From Xiphias gladius (taxonomy: Eukaryota; Chordata; Actinopteri; Istiophoriformes; Xiphiidae): DNA of 64,000 bases. Below, piece after piece: positions 12,160 through 23,195 of this stretch. Numbering within the stretch: the stretch's first letter is position 1; every line of letters begins with the position of its first letter. Under the pieces are notes generated by a model that made no database searches, was not told where the DNA came from, and saw only the letters and a list, made by a program, of their open reading frames with translations. Where the stretch lies: contig NC_053420.1 of NCBI RefSeq assembly GCF_016859285.1, positions 30,946,545 through 31,010,544 of the forward strand. The letters run 5' to 3'. A program made the position numbers and the translations under genes.

Positions 12160-12230
12160 ACTCAGTTTGAATCCGGGATGTTATGTTTACATGGTATGTG
12201 TCTTAGACCACTAGGTCACCATGATGCCCT
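12160..12230 (-). repeat. tRNA-derived SINE head (degenerate)
   Basis: On the minus strand, GGTGACCTAGTGGTCTAAG resembles a pol III A box (TRGCNNAGTGG). About 35 nt later GGATTCAAAC resembles a B box (GGTTCRANNCC). The spacing fits a tRNA-like head, but there is no tRNA cloverleaf, so this is a SINE relic and not a functional tRNA gene. Confidence 0.4.
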
Positions 12231-13129
12231 GGAATGTGCATTTTATACAAGTACAATATACAATAATAAAGTAATGAACAGACTGACTATTAAACTAATT
12301 AATAAGCAAGTACAATTTAGATTATAAATGTAACTCCTTTTTTATTTTTTTTTAATAAATGTATGGTTTTCCAAATAAATTTGTGCTGTATTTCAAAGAA
12401 ATCAACTCTGTTTAAAAAATTTTAAATAAACACTCTCCCACTGAAGCAACCACTGATAAACTTGTTTTGTCCGACTATACAATAATAATCAAAACAAATG
12501 TATGTAAACATTATGAATTATGAAGTAACTTGAGACAGATTGAGGCCTTCCTGTTCTAGTTCCTATAGTAGATCCTAGTAAATTAACAGCTTTGATTACA
12601 CCATCTCTCTCCTTTGTGGCCATGACCGTTGACCATCAAGATGTTCCACAGCTGGCCACATGTTTTTATGCTCTACAGTAATCCGTGGCTGGAACTAGAT
12701 AAATTTGGAGCTGGCTGGTGCCCCCTGGGACACACAGGGTGATGTCACAAAGTCACAAAAAAGAGGAGGGATACCAAAGTGTAAACACCTGTACCATCTA
12801 TAAACCCCAAAGATATGTTTACAGTGTTATGACGTTGGTAAAAGGAGCCACTAGTGATAAACTTGTAAAATTTCACATTAAATTGACGCAGGAGAGATAA
12901 TTAAAACAATAAAATATTCACCACAGTGTGTGGTGGTTTCACATGCTTTGACTGGTTACACTATCATAATCAAGACAGAAATTTTGTGTAGTGATGTGCT
13001 GATTCAACCCAATAGTTATTATAGTATTATGTAGTATCTTATAAAAGTAGGGCTGCAAATAACTGCAAATAATTCATCCAAAAACCCACCTTTTCAGACT
13101 ACATCTCAACCCTTGCTAGCATGTACTTA

Positions 13130-13371
13130 TGTTTTATTTCAATTCAATTCAATTTTAATTATATAGCACCAAATCATAGCAGGAGTTATCTCAGGGCACT
13201 TTTCAAGTAGAGCAGGTGTAGACCAAACTCTTTATAGTTATATTTACAGAGACCCAACATCCCCACATTAGCAAGCACTTGGCAACAGCAGCAAGGAAAA
13301 GCCCCCTTTTAACAGGTAGAAACCTTGAACAGAACCTGGCTCATAGTGGACGGCCGTCTGCCCCGACCGGC

Positions 13372-13403
<32 letters not shown>

Positions 13404-14935
13404 AAGGGGGGCATAGCACAGTAGATGTATAACGTAAAGATGTGTAACAATAATGAGACTAATAATAAAACTGAAAATTATAATAATAGGGTGAATAATA
13501 TTACTGATACAACTGAATAATAATTATAAGTTTTATTATAATTAATAATAATAGATGATAATCATAATATTTGAAGCAGGTTAGTAAGTATGTTAATGAG
13601 CACTGATGCCATATGAATGCGTGCAGATGGGGAGGAAGAGGAGGAGAGAGGAGCTCAGTGCATCATGGGAAGTCCCCCGGCAGTCTAGGCCTATAGCAGC
13701 ATAACTAGGGGATGGTTCAAGACAAGCCTGAGCAGCCCTAACTATAAGCTTTATCATAAAGGAAGGTTTTAAGCATACTCTAAAATGTGGACAGGGTGTC
13801 TGCCTCCCGGATCAAAACTGGAAGATGGTTCCACAGTAGAGATGCCTGATACCTGAAGTCTCTGCCTCCAATTCTACCTTTGGAGACTCTAGGAACCACA
13901 AGCAAGCCTGCGTTCTGGGAGCGCAGTGTTCTACTGGGGTAATACCGTACTATGAGGTCTTTCAGATATGATGGTGCCTGACCATTAAGGGCTTTGTGGG
14001 TGAGGAGGAGGATTTTAAATTCTATTCTGGATTTTACAGGGAGCCAGTGCAGAGAAGCTAACACAGGAGAAATGTGATCTCTTTTCCTAGGTCCTGTCAG
14101 TACTTGCGCTTTTTGACTAACTTTATCATTAGATAAGGGATTTCTGAGGTGTTGGGGGCCAAGCAGAATAACTTCAGTTTTGTCTGAGTTTAACAGCGGG
14201 TCATTCAGGTCTTTTTGTCCTTAAAACATGCTTGAAGTTTAACTAACTGATTGGTTTCACAAGGCTTTATTGACAGATACAATTGAGTATCATCTGCATA
14301 ACAATGGAAGTGTTTGGAGTGTTTCCTAATAACATTGCCTAAAGGAAGCATTTATAAGGTGAATAGAACTGGTCTAAGCACAGAACCTTGTGGGACTCCG
14401 TGACTAACTTTTGAGTATATGGAGGATTTATTGTTAACGTGCAGAAACTGAAATCGATCTGATAGATAGGACCTAAACCAGCTTTAACGCCAATTAAATG
14501 TTCCAGTCACTGTAATAGGATATGATGGTCAAAGGTCTAACAAGACAAGCACAGAGACAAGTCCTTTGTCCGATGCAGTAAGAAGATCATTTGTAACTTT
14601 CACCAGTGCTGTCTCTGTGCTATGATGCACTCTAAATCCTGACTGAAAATCGTCAAATAAACTATTATCATGTAAAAAGTCACACAACTGGTCGGTGACA
14701 GCTTTCTCAAGGATTTTAGAGAGAAAGAGAAGGTTAGATATGGGTCTATAGTTGCCTAAAACATCTGGATCGAGAGTGGGCTTTTTAAGAAGAGGTTTAA
14801 TTACAGCTGTTTTAAAAGACTGTGGTAAATAGCCTGTTAATAAAGATAGATTGATTATATCTAGTAAAGAGGTACTAACTAAGGTTAAAACTTCCTTAAG
14901 CAGCCTAGTTGGGATGGGGTCTGAGAGACAAGTTT
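13130..14935 (-). mobile_element. 5'-truncated non-LTR retrotransposon (CR1/L2-like), decayed
   Basis: The minus strand reads as the reverse-transcriptase ORF of a LINE, broken by stops and frameshifts. Recognisable pieces in order are NYRPISNL...LEKAV near 14730, QSGFR near 14640, [12 protein letters not shown] (the RT catalytic box) near 14300, and the C-terminal ASLHWLPVKSRI...FKILLLTHKAL near 14040. The last 95 codons (13780-14064) are still open. The 3' end carries short ATTGAA repeats near 13139-13156, as L2 elements do. The 5' end is truncated near 14935. It cannot be mobile as it stands. Confidence 0.8.
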
Positions 14936-15439
14936 AAAAAAAGAAAATCTTAAAACACTTGTACTGTATCACCGAACATACTTTTAGTCATTTGTTTAAA
15001 AGGGATACGCTCTCAGTTTTGAATGATATCAAGCTTTTGCTGCTATGCGGTTTGAATGCACTTTGCATTGTCACTTTGGACTAAAGTGTCTGCCAAATGA
15101 ATGCAGTTTCATGTGAAGTAAAAGCAGCAAGTAGTGATAAACTAGTAACATTTTAAATTAATAACTCATCTGTACAAATCCTTACTTTGAAATATTGTGA
15201 CAAACAAATAGACAGTTAAGATTGTGCTTGTTACTTTGTCCCCAAGTATACATGATAGCATAAGAAAAATATATGGTAAAACACACACTTTAAAATAAAA
15301 TGCAACAGCACTACTAATTACAGCCTGGTAACTGACAACAGAAACTAAACAATTAAGAAAGTGTTTGAGTCAGAAAATATAGAACAGATGGATTACAAAT
15401 AAGAAGGAAGAACCTGAGTAACTATGTGTATGTTTCCCT

Positions 15440-15720
15440 ATAGATTACAAAGGGTCACTGAATGGTTTGATGAGTATGAAAATGATGTGAATCATAGTCT
15501 ATGGCCTTCACAGTCAGAACCAGATCTCAACCCAACTGAACATCAATGTGAGATTTTGGACCAACGTTTTAGACAGTGCTCTCCACCACCAACATAAAAA
15601 CAGCAAATACGGGAGATCTTTTGGAAGACTGGTGTTCATCCCTCCAGTAGAGGTCCACGGACTTCTAGGATCAGTGCCAAGGAGCAGTGAAGCTGTTTTG
15701 TAGGCCTAAACATCGCTGGG
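15440..15720 (+). mobile_element. Tc1/mariner transposase fragment (C-terminal part)
   Basis: The plus strand encodes SLWPSQSEPDLNPTEHQ, close to the WP.QSPDLNPIEH motif around the second catalytic Asp of Tc1-type DDE transposases. It is followed by LDQRFRQCSPPPT and then stop codons and frame breaks. No N-terminal half and no terminal inverted repeats were found nearby. It is a dead remnant. Confidence 0.65.
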
Positions 15721-16369
15721 TTTTTTTTAGTTTCATGTGGATTGTTTTTGGCTCCGATTTAGCTCCCCCAAAACAGAACTGAGCTTCCCCAGAGGCAGCA
15801 ACATTCATTGCAGCATTTCTGAGAAAATACATCTAAAAGAAATACATCAAATCAAAATCACACAATGACAAATGAGTTCTCCCAGGAACGGGCCCAAAAT
15901 TCTCACTAAGTGGTTAGTTTAATTTCTTTTATTTGTCTCTGTAATATTTGGTATTAGAGATGGTGATGGCAAAATTAAGTCTTTTTTATGAAAAAATGGG
16001 ATTTCCTTCTGGGGAAGTCAATAGTTTGCTTCCTCCAACAGCAAGCCTCCTCTACATTCTTCTAGGGAGCAAATTAATCAGAATTTATTATGGTGACCAA
16101 AAAAAAAAACCTTTGCATTGTCCTTAAAATTATCAGTTTAAACGTGTGTGGAGTACTATTTGAAAGCAATTAGTGAAGCAAAAAAATCCTTTCATAGCAA
16201 TAACTTGGAGATATTGCTCTCAATTTTCCAGTTCCAGGCTTTTTATAAAGTGCCAAAAGGCATGTATGCTATGGTGATGGGGACTGGCAAATATGAATTA
16301 ACACATTTTGGCAGCCGATCATCCAAGTTATACTGTCTCCATCTCCTTTGGCACAAACATATTGCGGTG

Positions 16370-16530
16370 CCACACAGACACTTTGGTGCTGGTTATGACA
16401 CACCCCTATCACTTGCCTGAATACAAATGCAAAGGTCTTCAGGCAGAAATAAAAGCAATGCTGGCAGCAGGCACAATAACTTCCAACTGTAGTGATATTG
16501 CAATATTTTACAAAAATGCTAGGCGTTCTC
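16370..16530 (+). mobile_element. Ty3/Gypsy pol (RT N-terminus) fossil
   Basis: The plus strand reads THPYHLPEYK followed by LQAEIKAMLAAGTI. This matches the start of the Gypsy reverse transcriptase domain (P.YRLP...V..EI..ML..GVI). The frame is lost soon after. It lies about 400 bp left of a probable 5' LTR remnant and may be from the same or a related insertion. Confidence 0.5.
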
Positions 16531-16933
16531 CTAAATCCAGTGACACTGCATTTCTGCACAGATTACAGTATACCATAGTGGATAAATGTTCCAGGTTTAG
16601 GGCCAATCTAATCTAGGTCATCTCCTCTTTGTAATGGTTGATAAAATGCAAAGTTCTGCTGTGATGGTGCAGTTGTATTTCAAACTGTGTTTCAGACCAT
16701 TAACCCGTGGTTCATTTGAACCTTTCCAGCTTCACCCAATGAAGCAGCAAAGAAACTGAAATAGGAAATCCACTACTGCTGAATGTATGTGCTTACAGTT
16801 TATGGACGGTGAACGAAAAATCTTTACACCTCAGTGAGTAATTTTTATTGTACTGTATTTTAAAATTGGCCAGCCTACATGCAATTACAAAAGTTACTAA
16901 TTCAAATTTATATGTAAGTGAAACATTGCTCAA

Positions 16934-18500
16934 ATTTATCACAGTGCAGCTAGGGACTCAAGGGTAAAATGCATATACACGAATGCAGGTAGATGCAATG
17001 AAGATACTCTAATAATCTAAATAAATAGGCTTACAGGTAGATTAGTCAGGCAACGCAGGAGCAGAAAACAATACTCCATGCAGGTTTCAGGCACTAAAGG
17101 AAATCACTGGTGAACAAAAACAGTATTCTTTACACAAGGAACATTTGGGATCATAAGCAGATGAACTGAAAGAGCAAGAGACAGATGTTGGTTTAAATTG
17201 TTCCTGGGATAATGATCCATGGGCCAGAGGGCATGGAGCAGAGGAATGGGGCTGGGGATCACAGGGGAACAGCAGGAGGACTGGGCAGTGGAGCAGGGGT
17301 TCTCTCAGGCGGACGGCCTGGAGGACTGGCTAACAGATCAATCAGCTGGGGCGGCCAACTGGGGCGGCCAACTGGGTCCAGCTGGGTTTCAATTGTAGCA
17401 CTGGGCAGCTGAAGATCTGCGACACTGGGCCGCTTGGAGGTTTGATGTTTCCGGGACTGATGCTTCCTTCTAGGGGCTCTGACCTCTAGATATCTTGGTG
17501 CAATGGCCAGATAAGTCCCAAAGAAAGGTAACCGCTCAGGGTCAAAAATCAAACAGGAAGCTGGTTGACGTGGGAGCAGGAACAGGTAGATGGCTAGCCA
17601 ACTCAGGAGCTGAATCAGCAGGAGAGCAAGCTAAAGTGCAGGCTGAAAGCTATCAGATTGGAAGCTGGCTGATTGGGAGACAGGCTGGAGGTGAGCAGGC
17701 CAGGGGCCAGCATGCTGTCGGTTAGCTGGTTTGGAAACCAATTGGGAGGACATGGTGATTGAGTTGACAGGCTGATGAAAAACGGGACATGGAGCAGGGC
17801 TGTAGTGGAATTTCCACTTTTAAAAGGCTGTCTGCTTGGCAAGTCTAGGATCATGCCTCGAAAGAACAGTCAGCAATTTAATGAAGTCAAGTTCCACGTC
17901 AAGAAACATGTCCTTATGAATGTCAAATCCTCCAGGGTAAATTGAAGGCTACAAAGGAGATGGTCTGCTGGGTCCATGTTTTGGTCAGTTCGTGCTGTCA
18001 CAGTGCAGCCAGGAATTCAAGGGAAAGGAGCCAAACACAGACAAATGCAGGTAGATGCAATGAAGATACTCTAATAATCAAAATAAACAGGCTTATAGGC
18101 AGATTAGCTGACAGGCAACGCAGGAACAGAAAACAATACTCCACACAGGTTGCAGGCACTAAAGGAAACCACTGGGGAACAAACACAGGAACAAAACAGT
18201 ATTCTTTACAAAAGGCGCACTTGGGATCATACACAGACGAACTGACAAAGATCAAGAGACTGAAGTAGTCTCAAATAGTTACTGCGATAATGGGGTAACT
18301 GGGAACAGGTGTGTAGTGGGGGGGTCAGCTATGTGATTACAAGTGAAAACAGGTGAGTAAGCAGAACAGGAAAAAACTCTGGGGACATCTGGTGGGGGGA
18401 TTGAAAATGGCCGGTAATCACAAAGGCGGGAAGCACACAAGGAGCAGGAAGTGAAACAACAAAGGAAAGTGATTTTAAAAAAATCACAAAATATGTGACA
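16934..18500 (+). mobile_element. Gypsy-like LTR retrotransposon remnant (partial 5' LTR, short internal part, complete 3' LTR)
   Basis: A block at about 16938-17190 (CACAGTGCAGCTAGGGACTC..., GCAGGTAGATGCAATGAAGA...) is repeated in direct orientation at 17999-18262 with scattered mismatches and small indels. The right copy is part of a 505-bp unit at 17996-18500 that begins TGTCACAG and ends TATGTGACA, the TG...CA ends of an LTR. The left copy lacks its 3' part. The 0.8 kb between them is GC-rich, with no intact gag or pol, and ends in GGTCCATGTTTTGGTCAGTT just before the right LTR. Confidence 0.65.
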
Positions 18501-19724
18501 TACGAAATAGCAGTAAAACCTTAGACACTGAAGGATCTATCTTTTAATAAGAAATTTGCTTTCCAGGTTTTATTGAACTAACATGAAAAAGGGGGCTTTA
18601 ATGTACCCCGTAAACAAACATGGTTAAGTTCATATTCAGTGTTTCTCACCAAAACACATTGTATGTATCCTTCAGGCCTTAAAAATGTATTAAAATAATT
18701 TTTTTCTGAAAAAATATTTGAAAAGTTGATTTTTTTAATAATTTGTACCATTCTGAAATTTTTACCTCTGTGCTTGCTATCTTGCTTGCTCCTTCTTTCC
18801 TGCCTTTTCCTGGCATATTGCTATGTTTATTGCTGCTTTATTGTACTGCCACTGCTGTTGATAAGTGGAATATCCTTAAACTATGGAACGACATTTGCGC
18901 CAAAATGTCTTAGAAATTTTGTGTTTATACAGCATTTAAATGCATGGTAACAGGTAGATTTTTTTATGCTTTAAAATGTGTCATTTTGGCATGTTAGCAC
19001 GCAAATACCTGTCTCAGCCTATGTGCTGTTCCATTCTTGTCTAATAGGTATGTTAAAAAGGAGGCCAGAGCACATTTTGGCTGTAGCTGTTCCGAGACAA
19101 ATAGTTTGTGGACCTCACAGTCCAAAATATTAGGCTGAGCTATGGCTAACCTTAACGCCTGCAGTTAACTTTATCAGGATGATGCACTGTTTTTCCCATT
19201 CAATTTCAATATCAATGTAAATGTCTATATCAATATCAGTATCAATAATTTTCAGTTCTGTGTCTACTTCTTAACCACAACCCCGGCTTATGTTTCATTC
19301 ATTTCCTTTGCAGTTTATGTAGTTTTCTGTAACAAGTGCATATATGCCCACATCATTCATTTATGCACAACGTGCTGCCTTGCGGTGTTGTTCGACATCA
19401 CTGATGCAACCCTCCTCATGAATATGTATGAGTGCCTTGGTTCAAGGTCCCTCATTAGCCTCAACCAGAAAAGGCAGGTTAACGAATCAGGTTTTGTTGT
19501 GTTTAGCTGTATAAATATTACATTTTAGCATGACCAAACTCTACCTGTTAACACACATTTTAATGTCATCCAAATAGGAAACTTCTGTAAGATGTTATTT
19601 GTGCAAATGGCGTTCCATATTTAAACTGTTGGCAGGAGTGTGTATCGTGTCACTTGCACATGCATATAGACAAAATTCATCAAAACAAGTAACTCTCTGC
19701 TATGATAGCTCAGTTGCATCACTT

Positions 19725-20235
19725 AGTAGTAGAGGAAGAAGTACGCAGACTATATACCTAAGTAAAAGTAGCAGTATTGCAGTGTAGAAATACTTTTTTA
19801 CAAGTAAAACTGCTGCATTCAATTTTTCACTTTTTCTTGAGTAAAAGTACAGCAATATTTGCAACAGAATATACTTAAAGTACCAAATGTAAGAGTATTC
19901 ACAATGAAAAATGGCCGATTTCAGAGTCATTTAGTACATATATTTTTTTAATTGATCATTATTTTTGGTTCATTAATATGTCACTTTAATGTTGCAGCTG
20001 GTAAAGGTAGGGCTAACACTTTAATTAGCTTAATCTATAAAAATTTAGCATAAATTATTTGTTGATTATGTTTTGTATTACTAATGTTACTATGCAAAGT
20101 AACTGGCAACAGCTGTCCAATGTGGTGGAGTAAAAAGTACAATATTTGCCTCTGAAATAGAGTGGGGTAGAATTATAAAGCAGCATAAAATAAAATAAAA
20201 TAAAAAATACTCAAGTGAAGTACAAGTACCTCCAA
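19725..20235. repeat. Teleost non-autonomous repeat (AAGTAAAAGTA-rich)
   Basis: Begins AGTAGAGGAAGAAGTACGCAG and contains repeated CTAAGTAAAAGTAGCAGTA, GTAGAAATACT and ACTTAAAGTACC phrases. It ends near TCAAGTGAAGTACAAGTACC. I recall this word set as a very common dispersed repeat of teleost genomes. The family name cannot be assigned without a repeat library. Confidence 0.55.
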
Positions 20236-20566
20236 ATTATATTTAGTATTCGAGTCAATTTAACTTCTTAAACTTTCCCCCACTGCCAATTGGCTTGTTA
20301 GAAACTTCCTCAAAATATTCAGAATGACATCATAAAATAAAATGGGGTCGGCTTTGCAGCAGTGATTACATCTCCAAACCAGGAGAGGCTGTCTAACCCC
20401 AGTTTGAACCCTCAAAAATTGAGTTTTTGAGTTTTTATCTAGTTTGCTGCCAACATTTAGACTATTGATAGAATTCTTTATATGGAACATGTATAAATCT
20501 GTAGGGTAAGGTGAAAGGTGTTTTTAATTATTTGTTTAACAATTTTTTTGATTTGTCAATAGTACT

Positions 20567-20572
20567 TTTATT
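20567..20572 (-). terminator. Candidate poly(A) signal of chitinase B
   Basis: AATAAA on the minus strand, about 180 nt past the chitinase B stop codon. It implies a 3' UTR of about 200 nt, but the signal has not been tied to a transcript end. Confidence 0.45.
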
Positions 20573-20748
20573 CTGATGGAACATACAAATTTTGAATTTC
20601 ACTTTTCGCTTCTAATTTACAAGCTGCTTTCTAAAATCACAATGTTAGAGCTTTTTATAGTCAAAAAGCACAAAAACAGATGTTTTTCAAGGGGAATTCA
20701 GTTTGTTCGGTCAGTCATGAGATTTCAGTCAGTGACAGTTCTCCACAC

Positions 20749-23157
20749 TTAGGGCCACACACAGCACTTGCAGCTATCTTCAAAAATAGTGCCGGTTCCA
20801 CAATGCCTCAGATAGGTTCGGCCACCTGCACACATGTAGAAGCGGGTCTTGTTTTCTGGGTCAGCATACATGCCATCAGGCTTGTCTTTGCAGAAATCGC
20901 GTCCTGGAATAGGGATGGTGGTCTTGGTGGACGGAGGATTGGTGGTGCCGTTGGGTTTGGGGGTGGTTGTGGAGGCAGGTGCAGCAGTGGTAACAACAGG
21001 TTTGGATGTTGTAGTAGTGGCTGGTCCTGTGGTAGTCACACCAGGTTTCTTGGTTGTGGTTGATGGAAGTGGTGGCATCTCTGTGAGAGGTGAAAGAAAC
21101 AGAGAGACAACATTATACCTAAAGGTCAGATAAAAAAAGGGTACCACTTTAGTTCAAAAACCTGCCAAGAACTTAATGTTGTGCATGTTGACAATCTGGG
21201 AACACCTTGGCTCAAAAAAAGGTGAGAGGCAAGGTTTACCAAGGTCGATGAGTTTGCGCAGATTAGACAACAGAGGATGGCTTCCCTGTCCACAGAACTC
21301 TCCTTTAAAGTCATCAAGATCCAATGCCCACACAAAGGCACCACCAATCTTCATGTCCTTCATATACTGAACCTGTGGATTGAACAAGAAGATTAGTCAG
21401 CCACAAAGTAAGGAAAATTAATTCTATGTCCTTAATTCCACCAGATCAATCTTGGTTGGTAAACCCTATGTATTAATGTACTACGTACCTTGATTTCATA
21501 GCTCTCCCTAGTGTCAAATCCCACCCACTCATTGTTCTTGCTGGCATAGGGAACCTTCTGGTCATCAATCCACTGAAGGGTAGTGCCCTTCAGGAAGTTG
21601 CAGATCTAAAGGAAAAGATTATGGAAATGCTATTGGATTGTTCCATGGTCCATCATTGCTACTTTTGTTACTATGTGTTTAATTTTGTTCAGACTTCACC
21701 TCATAGTAGGACCAGAATCCAGCCTCACGTGTGTATGGACCAGCTGATGCAGCACCGCTAGCTGGGGCTCCAACGCCAGTGTTTGATGATGTCAGACGGA
21801 AGGTGCGACCATAAGCAGCGAATCCCATCCTCAGCTTCTCTACTGGGGTGCCATTGTCTCTCCAGTACTTCATGGCAAAGTCCTGAAATTGGAATGGAGG
21901 GATGAAGGATGTAGACAAGAGGCCTAGACTTCTTTATTAATAGAAACTGACGGTGCCTGTCAGGAATCAAATGGGTATCCTAGGGTTTTGTTATCACATT
22001 TACCTAAAATTGGTGAACTCTTGAGTTATGAAACAACAGAGGCTGAGATATCCTGTTCTCTTACTCCCATGTATGTGTCAAGTGCCAAACATGCTAGATC
22101 CTACATTTCCCATAATGCAACAAATTGTATTTTCATGTTAGACACTCCCTGTCTGGTTAATGCCCACATTTTCCAAACTGCACACCCCTAGTTTGTAAGG
22201 CCACATTCGGAATGGGTTTTCAGTCGCTAAAGTAGTACCTGGCTCAACTTTTGATGCAACACAACATGACGTCTTCTAGCAAGGCGCTGCACTTGCCGAT
22301 TTTGTAACGTTAATACATATTTCTACAGTTTACCTCTTGTCGTTTGAAAAATGCCATAATTTTCCAGAGTTGTAAAATTACAAACTGTTGTTTAGTGTTT
22401 TGGCATCTAAGAAGATCTCACACTGTAACTCTTGTCACACTGGTGCCTGAAACAAAAAAACCATGTGCAGCCCTATTTTCAGTCTGAATGCCTTTGAACA
22501 GAGGCTTCCTGTGAATTTCTAGTCTCCAAACTTAATAAATGGGCAGTCACAGAAGACCTAACGTGTAAATATAGTTGTGATTGTAGCTAAATAGTACTCC
22601 TTATAATTAGTAAACAGGCCTTCCCATGTAAAATCAGTTGAGTTACCCTTTAAAGATTATACTGATGATATTTATGTATCCAACAGTCACTCATGCTATA
22701 ATAATTTCTTTCATCAAAATCTAAGGCTCCATAGCACCACTTACAGTGTTGAAGTAGATGAGGTCACCACTGTCATGTGAGCCACGGTACAGAGGGCTGT
22801 TGTGTCCAGTAAATCGCTCCCAAGCTCCATGGAAATCATAGGTCATCACATTGATGAAGTCCAGATGCCTGGAAATGCATATTGGACTACTGATTAAGAC
22901 TAGTTACTGAGCCAACCTATCATCAAAAATAAATATTGATTTAAAGCATCAGAATTTTACAAAAAAGGCTGCAGTACTTGGCAATCTCAGCAATCTCATA
23001 TCCAGCATCGATGGTTCCCTTTCCAGCAGACACTGCAGCAGTCAGCATGAGCTGAGGCTTGCCGGTGGCCTTGGCCTCAGCTGCATAGGCTTCATCAAGT
23101 TCCTGCAAATTAAGACAATTGATAAGACATATTCTATATATATAACAGAATATACAT

Positions 23158-23195
<38 letters not shown>

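Larger units (their letters stand above)
11500..20566. other. Intergenic region between chitinases A and B
   Basis: About 9 kb with no host gene that I can support. It holds a tRNA-like SINE head, an L2-like LINE, a Tc1 fragment, Gypsy pol and LTR remnants and a teleost repeat at 19725-20235, each listed separately. The remainder (11500-12160, 12240-13130, 14940-15430, 18500-19720) is AT-rich DNA in which I see nothing nameable. Confidence 0.6.

Noticed and set aside
12160..12230. Possible tRNA gene
   Set aside because: A- and B-box-like strings are present, but no acceptor stem or anticodon stem can be folded. It is kept only as a SINE relic.
13268..13450. Ser/Leu-rich minus-strand open frame
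   Set aside because: It is generated by a (GA)n run at the 3' part of the LINE remnant.
17212..17854. Several GC-rich open frames on both strands
   Set aside because: They lie in the spacer of the LTR remnant, overlap each other and show no domain.
20849..21133. Plus-strand Val/Gly-rich open frame
   Set aside because: It is the antisense shadow of the Thr/Pro linker exon of chitinase B.
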